Below, piece after piece: positions 1-8,194 of a DNA stretch of 64,000 nt. The stretch spans positions 930,001 through 994,000 of the forward strand of contig NZ_CP073579.1 in the NCBI RefSeq assembly GCF_018199995.1. Reading direction: 5' to 3'. A program made the translations under genes and the position numbers. The stretch's first letter is position 1, and every line of letters begins with the position of its first letter. The notes below the pieces were generated by a model that was not told the origin of the DNA, ran no database searches, and saw nothing but the letters and a program-made list of their open reading frames with translations. The stretch comes from Photobacterium sp. GJ3 (lineage in GTDB: Bacteria; Pseudomonadota; Gammaproteobacteria; Enterobacterales; Vibrionaceae).

Positions 1-788
1 TGGTTGTGTATAACCGGACCACGGCAACTACTGAGAAATGGCTGAACACTTATACTGGCACACTGGCACGTACCCCTGCAGAAGCTGCTCAACATGCCGA
101 TGTCATTCTGACCTGCGTCGGCAATGATCACGATGTCCGTGAAGTGTACTGTGGCCCGCAAGGAATTCTGAGCACAGCACGCCCAGGATCTTTGCTGATT
201 GACCACACGACAGCCTCGGCTGAAGTGGCCCGTGAAATTGCTGCGGCAGCGGCAAACGTTTCGGCCGCCTTTCTGGATGCCCCTGTCTCTGGCGGAGAAG
301 CGGGTGCAGTCAACGGATGTCTGACCGTGATGGTTGGCGGAAGTCAGGCAAATTTTGAACAGGCCCAGCCCATCTTTGCGGCTTATGCGAAGGCTTCAAC
401 CCTGATGGGCGACGTCGGCTTCGGTCAGATTACGAAAATGGCAAACCAAATCTGCATCGCAGGCGTACTCCAAGGCCTGTCCGAAGCAATTACCCTGGCA
501 AAATCTGCAGGTCTGGACATAGAAAAAATGACTGACGTGCTGAAACACGGTGCGGCCGGTTCCTGGCAAATGGAAAACCGTGCTGTCACCATGGCAGCGG
601 ATAAATTTGATTTCGGTTTTGCGATCGACTGGATGCGAAAGGATCTCGCCATCTGTTTTGAAGCTGCCGAACAATACGGTGTTGCCCTACCGCTGGCGCG
701 TCAGGTTGACGCTGAATATGAAAAACTTCAGGCTCGCGGATTTCAGCGTGCCGATACTTCCGTACTGATTAAGCAGTTCGACAAGTAA
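1..788 (+). CDS. NAD(P)-dependent beta-hydroxyacid dehydrogenase (3-hydroxyisobutyrate dehydrogenase-like), 5' truncated
   Basis: The protein is open at the left edge and lacks about 30 N-terminal residues, including the glycine-rich Rossmann loop. What remains shows the end of the first NAD-binding strand (VVYNRT), the substrate-binding block DAPVSGGEAGAVNGCLTVMVGG-like segment near position 270-335, and the catalytic lysine in GFGQITKMANQ. The C-terminal all-helical dimerisation domain runs to the stop at 786-788. Enzymes of this family oxidise 3-hydroxyisobutyrate, tartronate semialdehyde, glyoxylate or succinic semialdehyde; the substrate cannot be told from sequence. It stands alone, followed by a non-coding stretch of about 160 bases. 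Confidence 0.9.
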   Translation, partial: VVYNRTTATTEKWLNTYTGTLARTPAEAAQHADVILTCVGNDHDVREVYCGPQGILSTARPGSLLIDHTTASAEVAREIAAAAANVSAAFLDAPVSGGEAGAVNGCLTVMVGGSQANFEQAQPIFAAYAKASTLMGDVGFGQITKMANQICIAGVLQGLSEAITLAKSAGLDIEKMTDVLKHGAAGSWQMENRAVTMAADKFDFGFAIDWMRKDLAICFEAAEQYGVALPLARQVDAEYEKLQARGFQRADTSVLIKQFDK

Positions 789-947
789 TCCGCCTCGACA
801 TGCGTCAATCCCATGGTTTGGCGCATGATTCACCTCATTCTTTATTTCTGCGATTCGGTGACACTACTCCCAATTCAATTTTTCACACTGTCTTTTTTGC
901 ACTTGCCAGATACAATCTCAGGCAAGAATAAAAACTTTGATTTCACT

Positions 948-1511
948 ATGTCGAAAAAAATTCGTCAATTCTGTCAATCGAGCATGATTTTCCTGAGTTT
1001 ATCTGTCCTTCAGGCTTATGCTTCCGATCAATTTGTATCAGAACTCAAACTCCTGAACTACACCGACAGTTATGGAAATGTTTCCCTGCGGCATTCGAAA
1101 CTGATTCAGTTACCCGATCCCCTTCATATCAAAGGTAATCTGGATCTGGAAAACAGTGATCTCAGGTTGTTACCCAAAAAAACCCGTGTCGATGGAAATC
1201 TGGATCTCGCCTACAGCCATATCACGAAACTACCGACGAAACTGGAAATTGGCGGCTATTTGAATCTGGCTCATACACACTTAACGCACATTCCCCCAAA
1301 CCTGCGAGTCCCCGGGGATTTAAGCCTGATCGGCATGCCAATCAAGCAGTTACCTCACAATCTTTTTGTTGGTGGGAACCTTTATCTTGCACACACACAA
1401 ATCACAACCCTACCGCAAACCATGAATATTCGGGGCGATATTTATCTTGGTGGGATTCGGTTAGAAAGTATTCCAAAGAATATCAAAGTCGGTGGGAAAA
1501 TTTATCAGTAG
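948..1511 (+). CDS. Secreted leucine-rich-repeat protein with six 20-residue repeats
   Basis: The 187-residue product begins with a clear signal peptide (MSKKIRQFCQ start, hydrophobic core, predicted cut after QAYA). The rest is six repeats of exactly 20 residues with the pattern G-x-L-x-L-x-x-(S/T)-x-(L/I)-x-x-(L/I)-P-x-x-x-x-V, ending on half a repeat (GKIYQ). The pattern resembles short LPX-type leucine-rich repeats of bacterial and phage proteins, which usually serve in binding. An open frame continues 135 bases upstream, but the ATG at 948 is chosen because it gives the signal peptide. No strong ribosome site is visible. No operon partner; function unknown. Confidence 0.8.
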   Translation: MSKKIRQFCQSSMIFLSLSVLQAYASDQFVSELKLLNYTDSYGNVSLRHSKLIQLPDPLHIKGNLDLENSDLRLLPKKTRVDGNLDLAYSHITKLPTKLEIGGYLNLAHTHLTHIPPNLRVPGDLSLIGMPIKQLPHNLFVGGNLYLAHTQITTLPQTMNIRGDIYLGGIRLESIPKNIKVGGKIYQ

Positions 1512-1573
1512 TCATCAAATGATGATGTTCGTTCAACAGTCACAATTGAAATAAATCTTCTATAAAAAACTTT

Positions 1574-1606
1574 AGCCAGAAACACAATACTCAAGTGTTC
1601 CTGGCT
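1574..1606 (+). terminator. Stem-loop downstream of the LRR gene
   Basis: AGCCAGAAACAC at 1574-1585 pairs with GTGTTCCTGGCT at 1595-1606 with a single mismatch and a 9-base loop. A modest T-rich stretch follows. It lies 63 bases after the LRR stop codon and probably ends that transcript; the lack of a real T-run keeps confidence moderate. Confidence 0.4.
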
Positions 1607-2416
1607 GCTTTCACTTACTTACTTTATGGTTGTACAATCTTTCTATCTTTTCAGTCGTTTACGTGCGAGGCACGTTCATTTATTTTTTAACTTCGACTTA
1701 GAAGATTGAGATTGGTAATAAAACCATTGTCTACGGCTTCTATTTGTCATCATTCACCTCTCAATAAAACATAGGGAATCAGCCTTCTTTTTTCTCGACT
1801 GAATTACCTAATCCGCTTCACTGTACCTATATGTCTGTGACAGTTGAATGACATTTAGGTATCGCTTACGTGATTCTTCCAGAGATCACTCTGATGATAC
1901 ATACCACATAAACTGCGGTGTCCTTGGTACTCAGATCCGGAAGAATGATTTAATGGACGAGATGGTTGCTTACCGAATATCCTGAAATGGAAACTGACCT
2001 TAGGAACGCTCGGGGAAACGTTGGTAACAGGTTCAGCCACATTTTGTGGGGCTCAGGTTATCCAAGGCTTTTTCAGTGTTATCACCATCTAGTTCACATC
2101 AACAAAACTCAATATAAGAGCCCTGCACATTTTTTTCAACAGGATTTTTGACCTTTTTTGTGAGTTTTTGCTCACATTTTTATCATCAATCAATCAGACA
2201 TCTTACAATGCGATGTGAATCAACACTTTAACAATCAAGTACAACTTTCTTACAATCATGGGCTGGTTTTGCACCATACTTGGGCAATCAACGATGTTCA
2301 ACGGCACTCAACGTGCTGATAATCCATTAGAAAATAAGAAATCTATCAATGCACTTGGATTTGACAGATGAGTCGCACCTGTTAACATATTGTTATAAAT
2401 TTTACAGGACAGAAAC
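1607..2416. other. Gene-free stretch, AT-rich
   Basis: About 800 bases with no supported gene. Two overlapping open frames near 1855-2151 have no recognisable domain and no ribosome site. Small hairpins are visible: ACGTGC-gag-GCACGT at 1661-1675, followed by a T-rich tract, and TGTGAG-N6-CTCACA at 2159-2176. The last 150 bases must hold the promoter for the gene starting at 2417. Confidence 0.5.
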
Positions 2417-2860
2417 ATGCCAGCTCACACAATCTCTCTGGAGCAATCTGCCCAGGCCCCGAAGGAAGTTTTGTTCCAGTTGTTAACAGACCATCAGAAC
2501 CTGGGGCGTTTTTTTGACGGCACTTATCATCTGGTCAAACCCGGCTTTCCGATGCCAAATGGTATTGGTGCAATTCGACGTGTCTCTGCGGGCCCCTTTT
2601 CCTTCGATGAAAAAGTAATTGATTACAAAGAGAATGAGCACCTTCACTACCGGATTGTCAAAGGTGGCCCACTTCAGGAGCACGGAGGTTGGATTCAGAT
2701 TCAGAGCCTGAATGCTGTAACCAGTAAGATTCAATACCGCATCAGTTTTTCCCCGAAAGTGAAAGGAACAGGCTGGATCATTAAACTTTTGCTTGAAAAA
2801 AGCATTCGTAGAGCTCTGGAAAATATTGCAAGGCATGGTGAGTCGGCATGGAAGCGCTAA
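2417..2860 (+). CDS. SRPBCC (START-like) family protein
   Basis: The 147-residue protein has the SRPBCC polyketide-cyclase/dehydrase-like layout. It opens with a SLEQSAQAPKEVLFQLLTD strand and helix, has a central beta-sheet with GIGAIRRVSAGPFSFDEKV, and ends in a long helix around IIKLLLEKSIRRALENIA. These proteins bind hydrophobic ligands in a deep cavity. An ACAGGA ribosome site precedes the ATG. Its last 13 bases overlap the start of the sterol-desaturase-like gene, so the two are translated together and may act on one lipid. The ligand is unknown. Confidence 0.8.
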   Translation: MPAHTISLEQSAQAPKEVLFQLLTDHQNLGRFFDGTYHLVKPGFPMPNGIGAIRRVSAGPFSFDEKVIDYKENEHLHYRIVKGGPLQEHGGWIQIQSLNAVTSKIQYRISFSPKVKGTGWIIKLLLEKSIRRALENIARHGESAWKR

Positions 2861-3669
2861 TCTTACTGGCGGTCAGCCCGATCTTTTTTCTGGTGATGCT
2901 GTGGGAATACCGCCAACTCAAACGAAAAGGCGATACAGATTACAGTCACAAAGAGATCTTCTGTAACCTCACGCTCGCCGGGTTACATCAGACAGCCGAT
3001 CTCATCGCAACAATCTTACTCATGCCCTTCTTTTTATGGGTCTATCAATTCAGGCTGTTTGATCTGAGTTTATCGGCAGCAACTTTGTTTGCCGCTTTTT
3101 TGCTGCAGGATTTCTGTTATTACTGGTTTCACCGGGCCTCACACCATGTCAACTGGTTATGGGCATCGCACATCGTGCATCACTCCTCACAAAAGATGAA
3201 CTTCACCACAGCTTTCCGCCAAAGCCTGACTTACCCGATTTCAGGAATGTGGCTGTTTTGGATGCCTCTGATTCTGATTGGTTATCCACCAGAAACTGTT
3301 GTGCTGGTCGTCGGGTTGAATCTCGGGTTCCAGTTTTTTGTCCATACGCGGATGATCAAGCGGCTTGGGTGGCTTGAATTTATTTTTAACACACCGTCTC
3401 ACCACAGAGTGCACCATGCGCGAAACCCCGAGTATATCGACAAAAATTTTGCGGGCGTGCTGATCATCTGGGACAAACTTTTCGGTACTTTCGTACCCGA
3501 AAACGACCAAATCGTTATCCGTTATGGCATTCGGGAAGACTTTACGGGCTGGCATCCGCTCAAAGCAACATTCCATCATTGGGGGCACATCTTTCATGCC
3601 GCACTTGCGCCCAATCAATCCATACGGACTCGTTTTTACCGGCTTTTTGGTCCACCCGGTCAACATTGA
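2848..3669 (+). CDS. Sterol desaturase / fatty acid hydroxylase family membrane protein
   Basis: A 273-residue integral membrane protein with the di-iron histidine boxes of the fatty acid hydroxylase superfamily: HRASHH, then HIVHHS about 13 residues later, and HHRVHH near residue 190. Several hydrophobic helices surround them. Members use O2 and a non-haem di-iron centre to hydroxylate or desaturate lipids. The start overlaps the upstream SRPBCC gene by 13 bases, indicating coupled translation. The substrate cannot be assigned. Confidence 0.88.
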   Translation: MEALILLAVSPIFFLVMLWEYRQLKRKGDTDYSHKEIFCNLTLAGLHQTADLIATILLMPFFLWVYQFRLFDLSLSAATLFAAFLLQDFCYYWFHRASHHVNWLWASHIVHHSSQKMNFTTAFRQSLTYPISGMWLFWMPLILIGYPPETVVLVVGLNLGFQFFVHTRMIKRLGWLEFIFNTPSHHRVHHARNPEYIDKNFAGVLIIWDKLFGTFVPENDQIVIRYGIREDFTGWHPLKATFHHWGHIFHAALAPNQSIRTRFYRLFGPPGQH

Positions 3670-3800
3670 AGCATCTGCACTGAAGTGATGATTTATTGAT
3701 CCAGTCGTGGGGAAATCAATTTGAAACCTATTTAATATAGGCTCACCCCGTGCTTTCATCAGCCATGAACGTCAATCATTCAGTTTTCAGGAGAGATCGT

Positions 3801-4343
3801 GTGAGACAGCCTTTACTAACAACCGAACGTTTGTTGCTTCGTCCACTGCAACTGGCTGATGCCCCCCGAATTCAGAAACTTGCAGGTGCGCCTGAAATCG
3901 CGCTGGGCACGACCAATATTCCCTCCCCCTATGATTCCGGCATGGCGGGTCAGTGGATTGGACGTGCGCTTGCAGGCTGGGAACAAGGCACGCTGGCTAT
4001 CTTTGCCATGACGCTTCGGGATACAGAGCAATTCATTGGCTGCATTGGGCTCCACCACATTGAAAATCAGACGGCGCAACTTGGATTCTGGTTGGGCGTT
4101 CCCTTCTGGCATCAGGGCTACTGCAGTGAAGCTGCCTGCTGTATAGTACAATATGGTTTTTCTTCCCTAAAACTCAGTAAGATCTTTGGTCAGCATCGTC
4201 GAGTTGATCCTAAACCGGGGAAAGTTCTGGAACGCGCAGGCTTTCAGTTCATACGAATCAAAGAAAAAGCGATTCGAGTCAATCGGATCACTGAAGATCT
4301 CTCTTACTACGAAGCCACTGCCCCACAGTTTGCAGAAGTCTGA
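3801..4343 (+). CDS. GNAT family N-acetyltransferase (RimJ/RimL type)
   Basis: The product reads RQPLLTTERLLLRPLQLADA, the usual opening of RimJ/RimL-type acetyltransferases, then FIGCIGLH, LGFWLGVPFWHQGYCSEA (acetyl-CoA loop area) and DPKPGKVLERAGF. The frame is open further upstream (GTG 3750, ATG 3765), but the GTG at 3801 is preferred: it has CAGGAGAG seven bases upstream and gives the normal 180-residue length. The target could be a protein N terminus, an antibiotic or a small amine. Confidence 0.85.
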   Translation: MRQPLLTTERLLLRPLQLADAPRIQKLAGAPEIALGTTNIPSPYDSGMAGQWIGRALAGWEQGTLAIFAMTLRDTEQFIGCIGLHHIENQTAQLGFWLGVPFWHQGYCSEAACCIVQYGFSSLKLSKIFGQHRRVDPKPGKVLERAGFQFIRIKEKAIRVNRITEDLSYYEATAPQFAEV

Positions 4344-4705
4344 GATATCCCGCCTGAATACCTCATAAAAATACCAAACCACAAAAAAATACCACAAAAT
4401 TATCCTCTACTTTTACATGAAGAAATAAAATTAACATCCAATCATTATTGCTGCTTACTATAATAATGGTGATGGTTAAGCAATGATTAAGTTATCAATC
4501 ACTATATTCAGAAAGGTAATAACTGGGCAGACATACTTTCCAAGCGCATATGAAGCGACCATCTAACTGAGATTGGGTTAACAAAGGAATGAAATTTCTT
4601 GGAAACAGGTAGGTCTTATTGTGAGAGCCCTGTAGCAAAAAAACCCTTAGAAAATTTGGCGCAACCCAATCAATGGCTTTGCCACTGATGAAAGAGGTGA
4701 ATATT
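4344..4705. other. Non-coding interval before the small secreted protein gene
   Basis: AT-rich sequence of about 360 bases without a supported gene. It should contain the promoter for the gene at 4706. No clear operator or riboswitch was recognised. Confidence 0.4.
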
Positions 4706-5017
4706 ATGACTAGCTTTAAAGTACTCACTGCAACCGCTGTACTGTTAATGTCTACATCTGCTCTGGCCGATATCCGGGTCACAGATACCAACAACGGCGC
4801 ATGGGTGACTGTGACAGAGAATGGCCAGCCTGCTGCGAATGCTTCCGTCTCTGTTGCGAATGTCCCTCAACAACGCAAAACCTTCACAACTGATGAACGT
4901 GGTCGGGTCTTCATTCCACTTCAACTGAATGCATCACGTTCAGTGAAATTTGAAGCAACCACTGAGAATGGCCAAAAATCATCACGTTACGCATTTACCG
5001 GCCAGAATAAAAACTAA
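4706..5017 (+). CDS. Small periplasmic protein with Ig-like (carboxypeptidase-regulatory-like) fold
   Basis: A 103-residue protein with a signal peptide (MTSFKVLTATAVLLMSTSALA, cut before DIRV) and one beta-sandwich-like domain: AWVTVTENGQPAANASVSV followed by FTTDERGRVFIPL. This is the common pattern of peptidase-associated or invasin-like Ig domains that carry a turn with alternating small and polar residues. An in-frame ATG at 4673 exists, but AGAGGTGA before 4706 and the signal peptide fix the start. A strong terminator follows directly. Function unknown. Confidence 0.75.
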   Translation: MTSFKVLTATAVLLMSTSALADIRVTDTNNGAWVTVTENGQPAANASVSVANVPQQRKTFTTDERGRVFIPLQLNASRSVKFEATTENGQKSSRYAFTGQNKN

Positions 5018-5034
5018 GTCAGTCTGACTGATTC

Positions 5035-5062
5035 AAAGGCTCCCAATCGGGAGCCTTTTAGT
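5035..5062 (+). terminator. Rho-independent terminator
   Basis: GGCTCCC (5038-5044), loop AATC, GGGAGCC (5049-5055), then TTTTAGTTTT. It ends the transcript of the small secreted protein gene, 20 bases after its stop. Confidence 0.85.
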
Positions 5063-5185
5063 TTTGTATACAATATCAAATACATAAACTTGCCCTATAC
5101 AGTATAAAACTGCACCATAAGCAGTACATTCAGACATCATGATGCAAACACAAATGAATTTACTGTTCCAGGAGAGTAGACAGTT

Positions 5186-7300
5186 ATGGTTCAATTTCCG
5201 ACAGCTGCCACCCGAAGCGTATTGCTCACAGGAAGTTCAGAGCAAAGCAAGCGGCAAGAGTTAAAAGCAGCATTCAATCAAACCTGGGCGCTTTACGAAT
5301 CCCTGTTTCGTCTGATCCACGATGACGATGCCTTTTATCGTAAAGCCGAGCCACTTCGCCACCCACTCATCTTTTACTTTGGCCACACGGCCGTTTTCTA
5401 TATCAATAAGTTAAAGCTGGGCAAATACATTGAGCAAAGACTCAACCCGCAATTCGAATCGATGTTCGCCATCGGGGTGGATGAAATGTCGTGGGATGAC
5501 CTCAATGAAGCCCATTACGACTGGCCAGCTGTAGATGACGTCCGAGTATATCGAGAACAAGTCAGACACGCAGTCAATCAGTTTATTGATGACATGCCTC
5601 TGACGCTTCCCATCAAAGACGCGGATCCCGCCTGGGTCGTCCTGATGGGGATAGAGCACGAACGCATTCACCTTGAGACTTCTTCCGTTATTATTCGCCA
5701 GTTACCCTTATCCGACCTGACTCCCTCCCCCGAGTGGGCCCCCTGCACTGAGTTTGGTCCAGCCCCTGAGAATCAGCTGATTGCCATGTCCGGGCGCCAT
5801 CTGACGCTGGGCAAGTCTGAAGATGCCGACACCTATGGCTGGGACAACGAATACGGAACACAACATTTCAAGATTGAAGATTTCAAAACAAGCAAGTATC
5901 TGGTTTCAAATCAGGAATACCTTGAATTTGTCAAAGACGACGGATATCGGCAAGCGCGTTACTGGACCGAAGAAGGGCTGGCCTGGCTCCAATATACGCA
6001 AGCCACGATGCCACGTTTCTGGCGCGAGTATCAGGGTCAGTATTTTCAGCGCAATCTGTGTCATGAGATTCCCCTTCCCCTCAACTGGCCTGTTGAAGTC
6101 AATCAGTTAGAAGCCAAAGCTTTTTGTCGCTGGAAAGCAGAGCAAGCGCAGCTGCCGGTCCGGTTGCCAACTGAAGCTGAGTGGTATTTACTGCGCCAAT
6201 GTCTGGAAGAAGCCTCTCCGCACTGGCAGGAAGTGCCCGGCAATACTGAGCTGGCTTATTTTGCTTCATCCTGTCCGGTTGACCGCTTCGAACACAATGG
6301 CTTATGCGACATTGTGGGCAATGTCTGGCAATGGACCGAAACGACAATCGACGGCTTCCAGGGCTTCCAAGTCCACCCGTTATATGATGATTTCTCGACA
6401 CCAACATTTGATGGTAAACATAACCTGATGAAAGGTGGATCCTGGATATCAACCGGTAACGAAAGCATTCCCGAGTCGCGTTACGCATTTCGCCGACATT
6501 TTTATCAGCACGCCGGATTCCGGTATGTCGTCTCAAAACAGGATCCAGCCAGCATGACGCACCTCAACGTGTATGAAACCAATGAATTGATCGCTCAATA
6601 TCTGGAGTTCCACTACGGTCAGGAATATTTCAATGTGCCGAATTTCTGTGTCAATGGCGTGAAGCAATGTCTGGAAGAAGTCTCCCTGCACCAGACACGG
6701 CGAGCGCTGGATATTGGTTGCTCTGTCGGGCGCGCAAGTTTTGAGCTGGCAAAACGCTTTGACCATGTCGATGGCATCGACTTCTCTGCCCGGTTTATAC
6801 AGCAGGCCTACGCTTTGCTTGAACAAGGTGAGAAGCGTTACACAATTCCAACCGAAGGGGATCTGGTTGAGTTCAAAAGTATCACGCTGGATCAGATCGG
6901 TTATCAGAACCTGAGCGACAAAATCCATTTCAGTCAGGGCGATGCCTGCAACCTGAAACCCCAATTTACAGATTACGATTTGGTTTACGCCTCAAACCTG
7001 ATCGATCGGCTGGGTGATCCGGCAGGCTTTCTGACCAGCATTGCTGCACGGATTGCGCCCGGCGGCTATCTGGTGATCACCTCTCCCTACACTTGGCTTG
7101 AGGACTATACTGCCAAAGATAAATGGCTGGGCGGGATTAAAGTCAACGGTGAAAACTTCACAACGCTGGACGGACTGACGGAAACCCTGATCCCGCATTT
7201 TGAACTGGTCGCCGTGAAAGAAATTCCTTTTGTCATCCGGGAAACCAAGCGAAAATTTCAACATACCGTTTCTGAAATGACGATCTGGCGCAAGCGTTAA
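5186..7300 (+). CDS. ovoA: 5-histidylcysteine sulfoxide synthase / 4-mercaptohistidine N-methyltransferase OvoA
   Basis: The 704-residue protein has the three-part architecture of OvoA. A DinB-like N-terminal region carries the iron-binding H-x3-H-x-E motif (HERIHLE, His158, His162, Glu164). A formylglycine-generating-enzyme-like sulfoxide synthase domain follows (about 200-450; GNVWQWTET, MKGGSWIS, YAFRRHFYQHAGFRYV). A C-terminal SAM-dependent methyltransferase ends the protein (about 500-704; LDIGCSVGRASFELA). OvoA joins cysteine to histidine with O2 and then methylates the imidazole, giving ovothiol A, a redox-active thiol of marine bacteria and invertebrates. CAGGAGAG precedes the ATG. 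It appears to be a single-gene transcript with its own terminator in front and a long hairpin behind. Confidence 0.95.
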   Translation: MVQFPTAATRSVLLTGSSEQSKRQELKAAFNQTWALYESLFRLIHDDDAFYRKAEPLRHPLIFYFGHTAVFYINKLKLGKYIEQRLNPQFESMFAIGVDEMSWDDLNEAHYDWPAVDDVRVYREQVRHAVNQFIDDMPLTLPIKDADPAWVVLMGIEHERIHLETSSVIIRQLPLSDLTPSPEWAPCTEFGPAPENQLIAMSGRHLTLGKSEDADTYGWDNEYGTQHFKIEDFKTSKYLVSNQEYLEFVKDDGYRQARYWTEEGLAWLQYTQATMPRFWREYQGQYFQRNLCHEIPLPLNWPVEVNQLEAKAFCRWKAEQAQLPVRLPTEAEWYLLRQCLEEASPHWQEVPGNTELAYFASSCPVDRFEHNGLCDIVGNVWQWTETTIDGFQGFQVHPLYDDFSTPTFDGKHNLMKGGSWISTGNESIPESRYAFRRHFYQHAGFRYVVSKQDPASMTHLNVYETNELIAQYLEFHYGQEYFNVPNFCVNGVKQCLEEVSLHQTRRALDIGCSVGRASFELAKRFDHVDGIDFSARFIQQAYALLEQGEKRYTIPTEGDLVEFKSITLDQIGYQNLSDKIHFSQGDACNLKPQFTDYDLVYASNLIDRLGDPAGFLTSIAARIAPGGYLVITSPYTWLEDYTAKDKWLGGIKVNGENFTTLDGLTETLIPHFELVAVKEIPFVIRETKRKFQHTVSEMTIWRKR

Positions 7301-7361
7301 CGGGCATTGGAGAATCTCCCCCAGACCGATACATTGACGCAGGTCTGGGGTAGAATGCCCG
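7301..7361 (+). terminator. Two-part inverted repeat directly after ovoA
   Basis: CGGGCATT (7301-7308) pairs with AATGCCCG (7354-7361), and CCCCAGACC (7318-7326) pairs with GGTCTGGGG (7342-7350). The structure starts at the base after the ovoA stop and is followed by CTTTTGATGG. It is probably a terminator or a 3' stabiliser; the weak T-run leaves this open. Confidence 0.5.
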
Positions 7362-7385
7362 CTTTTGATGGATAGGAACAGCGAA

Positions 7386-7691
7386 GTGAAAACCCCTTGC
7401 GTCGCGAAGTGTAAGAATCAGGAAGGTATTTGCAGCGGATGCCTGAGGACCATGAAAGAAATCAGTGAGTGGCGGCTCATGAATGATGAAGCACATACAC
7501 AAGCTATCGCACAAATTCAAGGAACAGAATCTACTCACACCTGTGAGCGATGCGGCAATCCGGCCTACTGCGCAATAGACGATAATCAACAATCCTGCTG
7601 GTGTTTCGAACTCAGCAAACGCGATACCAGCAGTCTGCCCGAAGGCAAGTGTGTCTGTCGTGCCTGTCTCGCGAGTCTGCCTCCGCAGTGA
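7386..7691 (+). CDS. DUF1289 domain fused to a cysteine-rich CWC domain
   Basis: The N-terminal third is a DUF1289 domain (TPCVAKCKNQEGICSGCLRTMKEISEW) with its four conserved cysteines. The C-terminal part matches cysteine-rich CWC proteins (CERCG, SCWCFEL, CVCRACL). Both are probable metal-binding modules that are usually separate small proteins; here they are one chain of about 101 residues. The GTG at 7386 has TAGGAA seven bases upstream and puts the start where DUF1289 proteins normally begin; an ATG at 7368 is the alternative. Biological role unknown. Confidence 0.75.
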   Translation: MKTPCVAKCKNQEGICSGCLRTMKEISEWRLMNDEAHTQAIAQIQGTESTHTCERCGNPAYCAIDDNQQSCWCFELSKRDTSSLPEGKCVCRACLASLPPQ

Positions 7692-7747
7692 GCATCAACT
7701 GCTACTATTAGAGTGACTCCTGCTTGTTGTCTGAGAGTGACACACCT

Positions 7748-8194
7748 ATGAGAAAGTGGATCTGGTTATCAATCTGTTTGAGCATGCTGGGCTGTAATCC
7801 TCCCCCTAAAGCAGGTTTTACGGCAAAAGATCTGCAACAAGATTGGGTACTCAGTAAGATTGACGGGCGGGAGCTCACCCAGACAGAGATCCGGGAACCG
7901 ATTCGCCTGAGCCTGGATGGGCAATTCAAAGCAACGGGATTCAGTGGATGTAATCAGTTCATGGGATTAGCCGAACTTCAAAATGGAAACCAGTTCAGAG
8001 TGACCTCACTGGTTTCCACGAAAATGGCCTGTATTCAGAATGAAGTGGCAACGATTGAATCCGTCGTGGTCAGTTCATTGCAACAGTGGAACACCACCGC
8101 ACTGGAAAGCAATACCCTGACGCTGACGACTGAACAGCATGTACTGACTTATATTCCCGAAGCACTGCACACGCCTTCTGATACAGCGCCTTAA
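7748..8194 (+). CDS. META domain lipoprotein (HslJ-like)
   Basis: The 148-residue product has a lipoprotein signal (MRKWIWLSICLSMLGC, lipobox MLGC) and one META domain: WVLSKIDGRELT, GFSGCNQFMGLAEL and ISTKMAC-type segments (here VSTKMACIQNE). HslJ-like proteins are envelope proteins linked to stress and novobiocin resistance in Escherichia coli; the molecular role is unclear. The stop codon overlaps by four bases the stop of the convergent acyltransferase gene. Confidence 0.85.
   Translation: MRKWIWLSICLSMLGCNPPPKAGFTAKDLQQDWVLSKIDGRELTQTEIREPIRLSLDGQFKATGFSGCNQFMGLAELQNGNQFRVTSLVSTKMACIQNEVATIESVVVSSLQQWNTTALESNTLTLTTEQHVLTYIPEALHTPSDTAP

Noticed and set aside
1855..2151. Overlapping open frames on both strands
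   Set aside because: No recognisable domain, no ribosome site and no homology that can be named.
2159..2176. CRP-like palindrome TGTGAG-N6-CTCACA
   Set aside because: The TGTGA and TCACA halves are eight bases apart, not six as in CRP sites.
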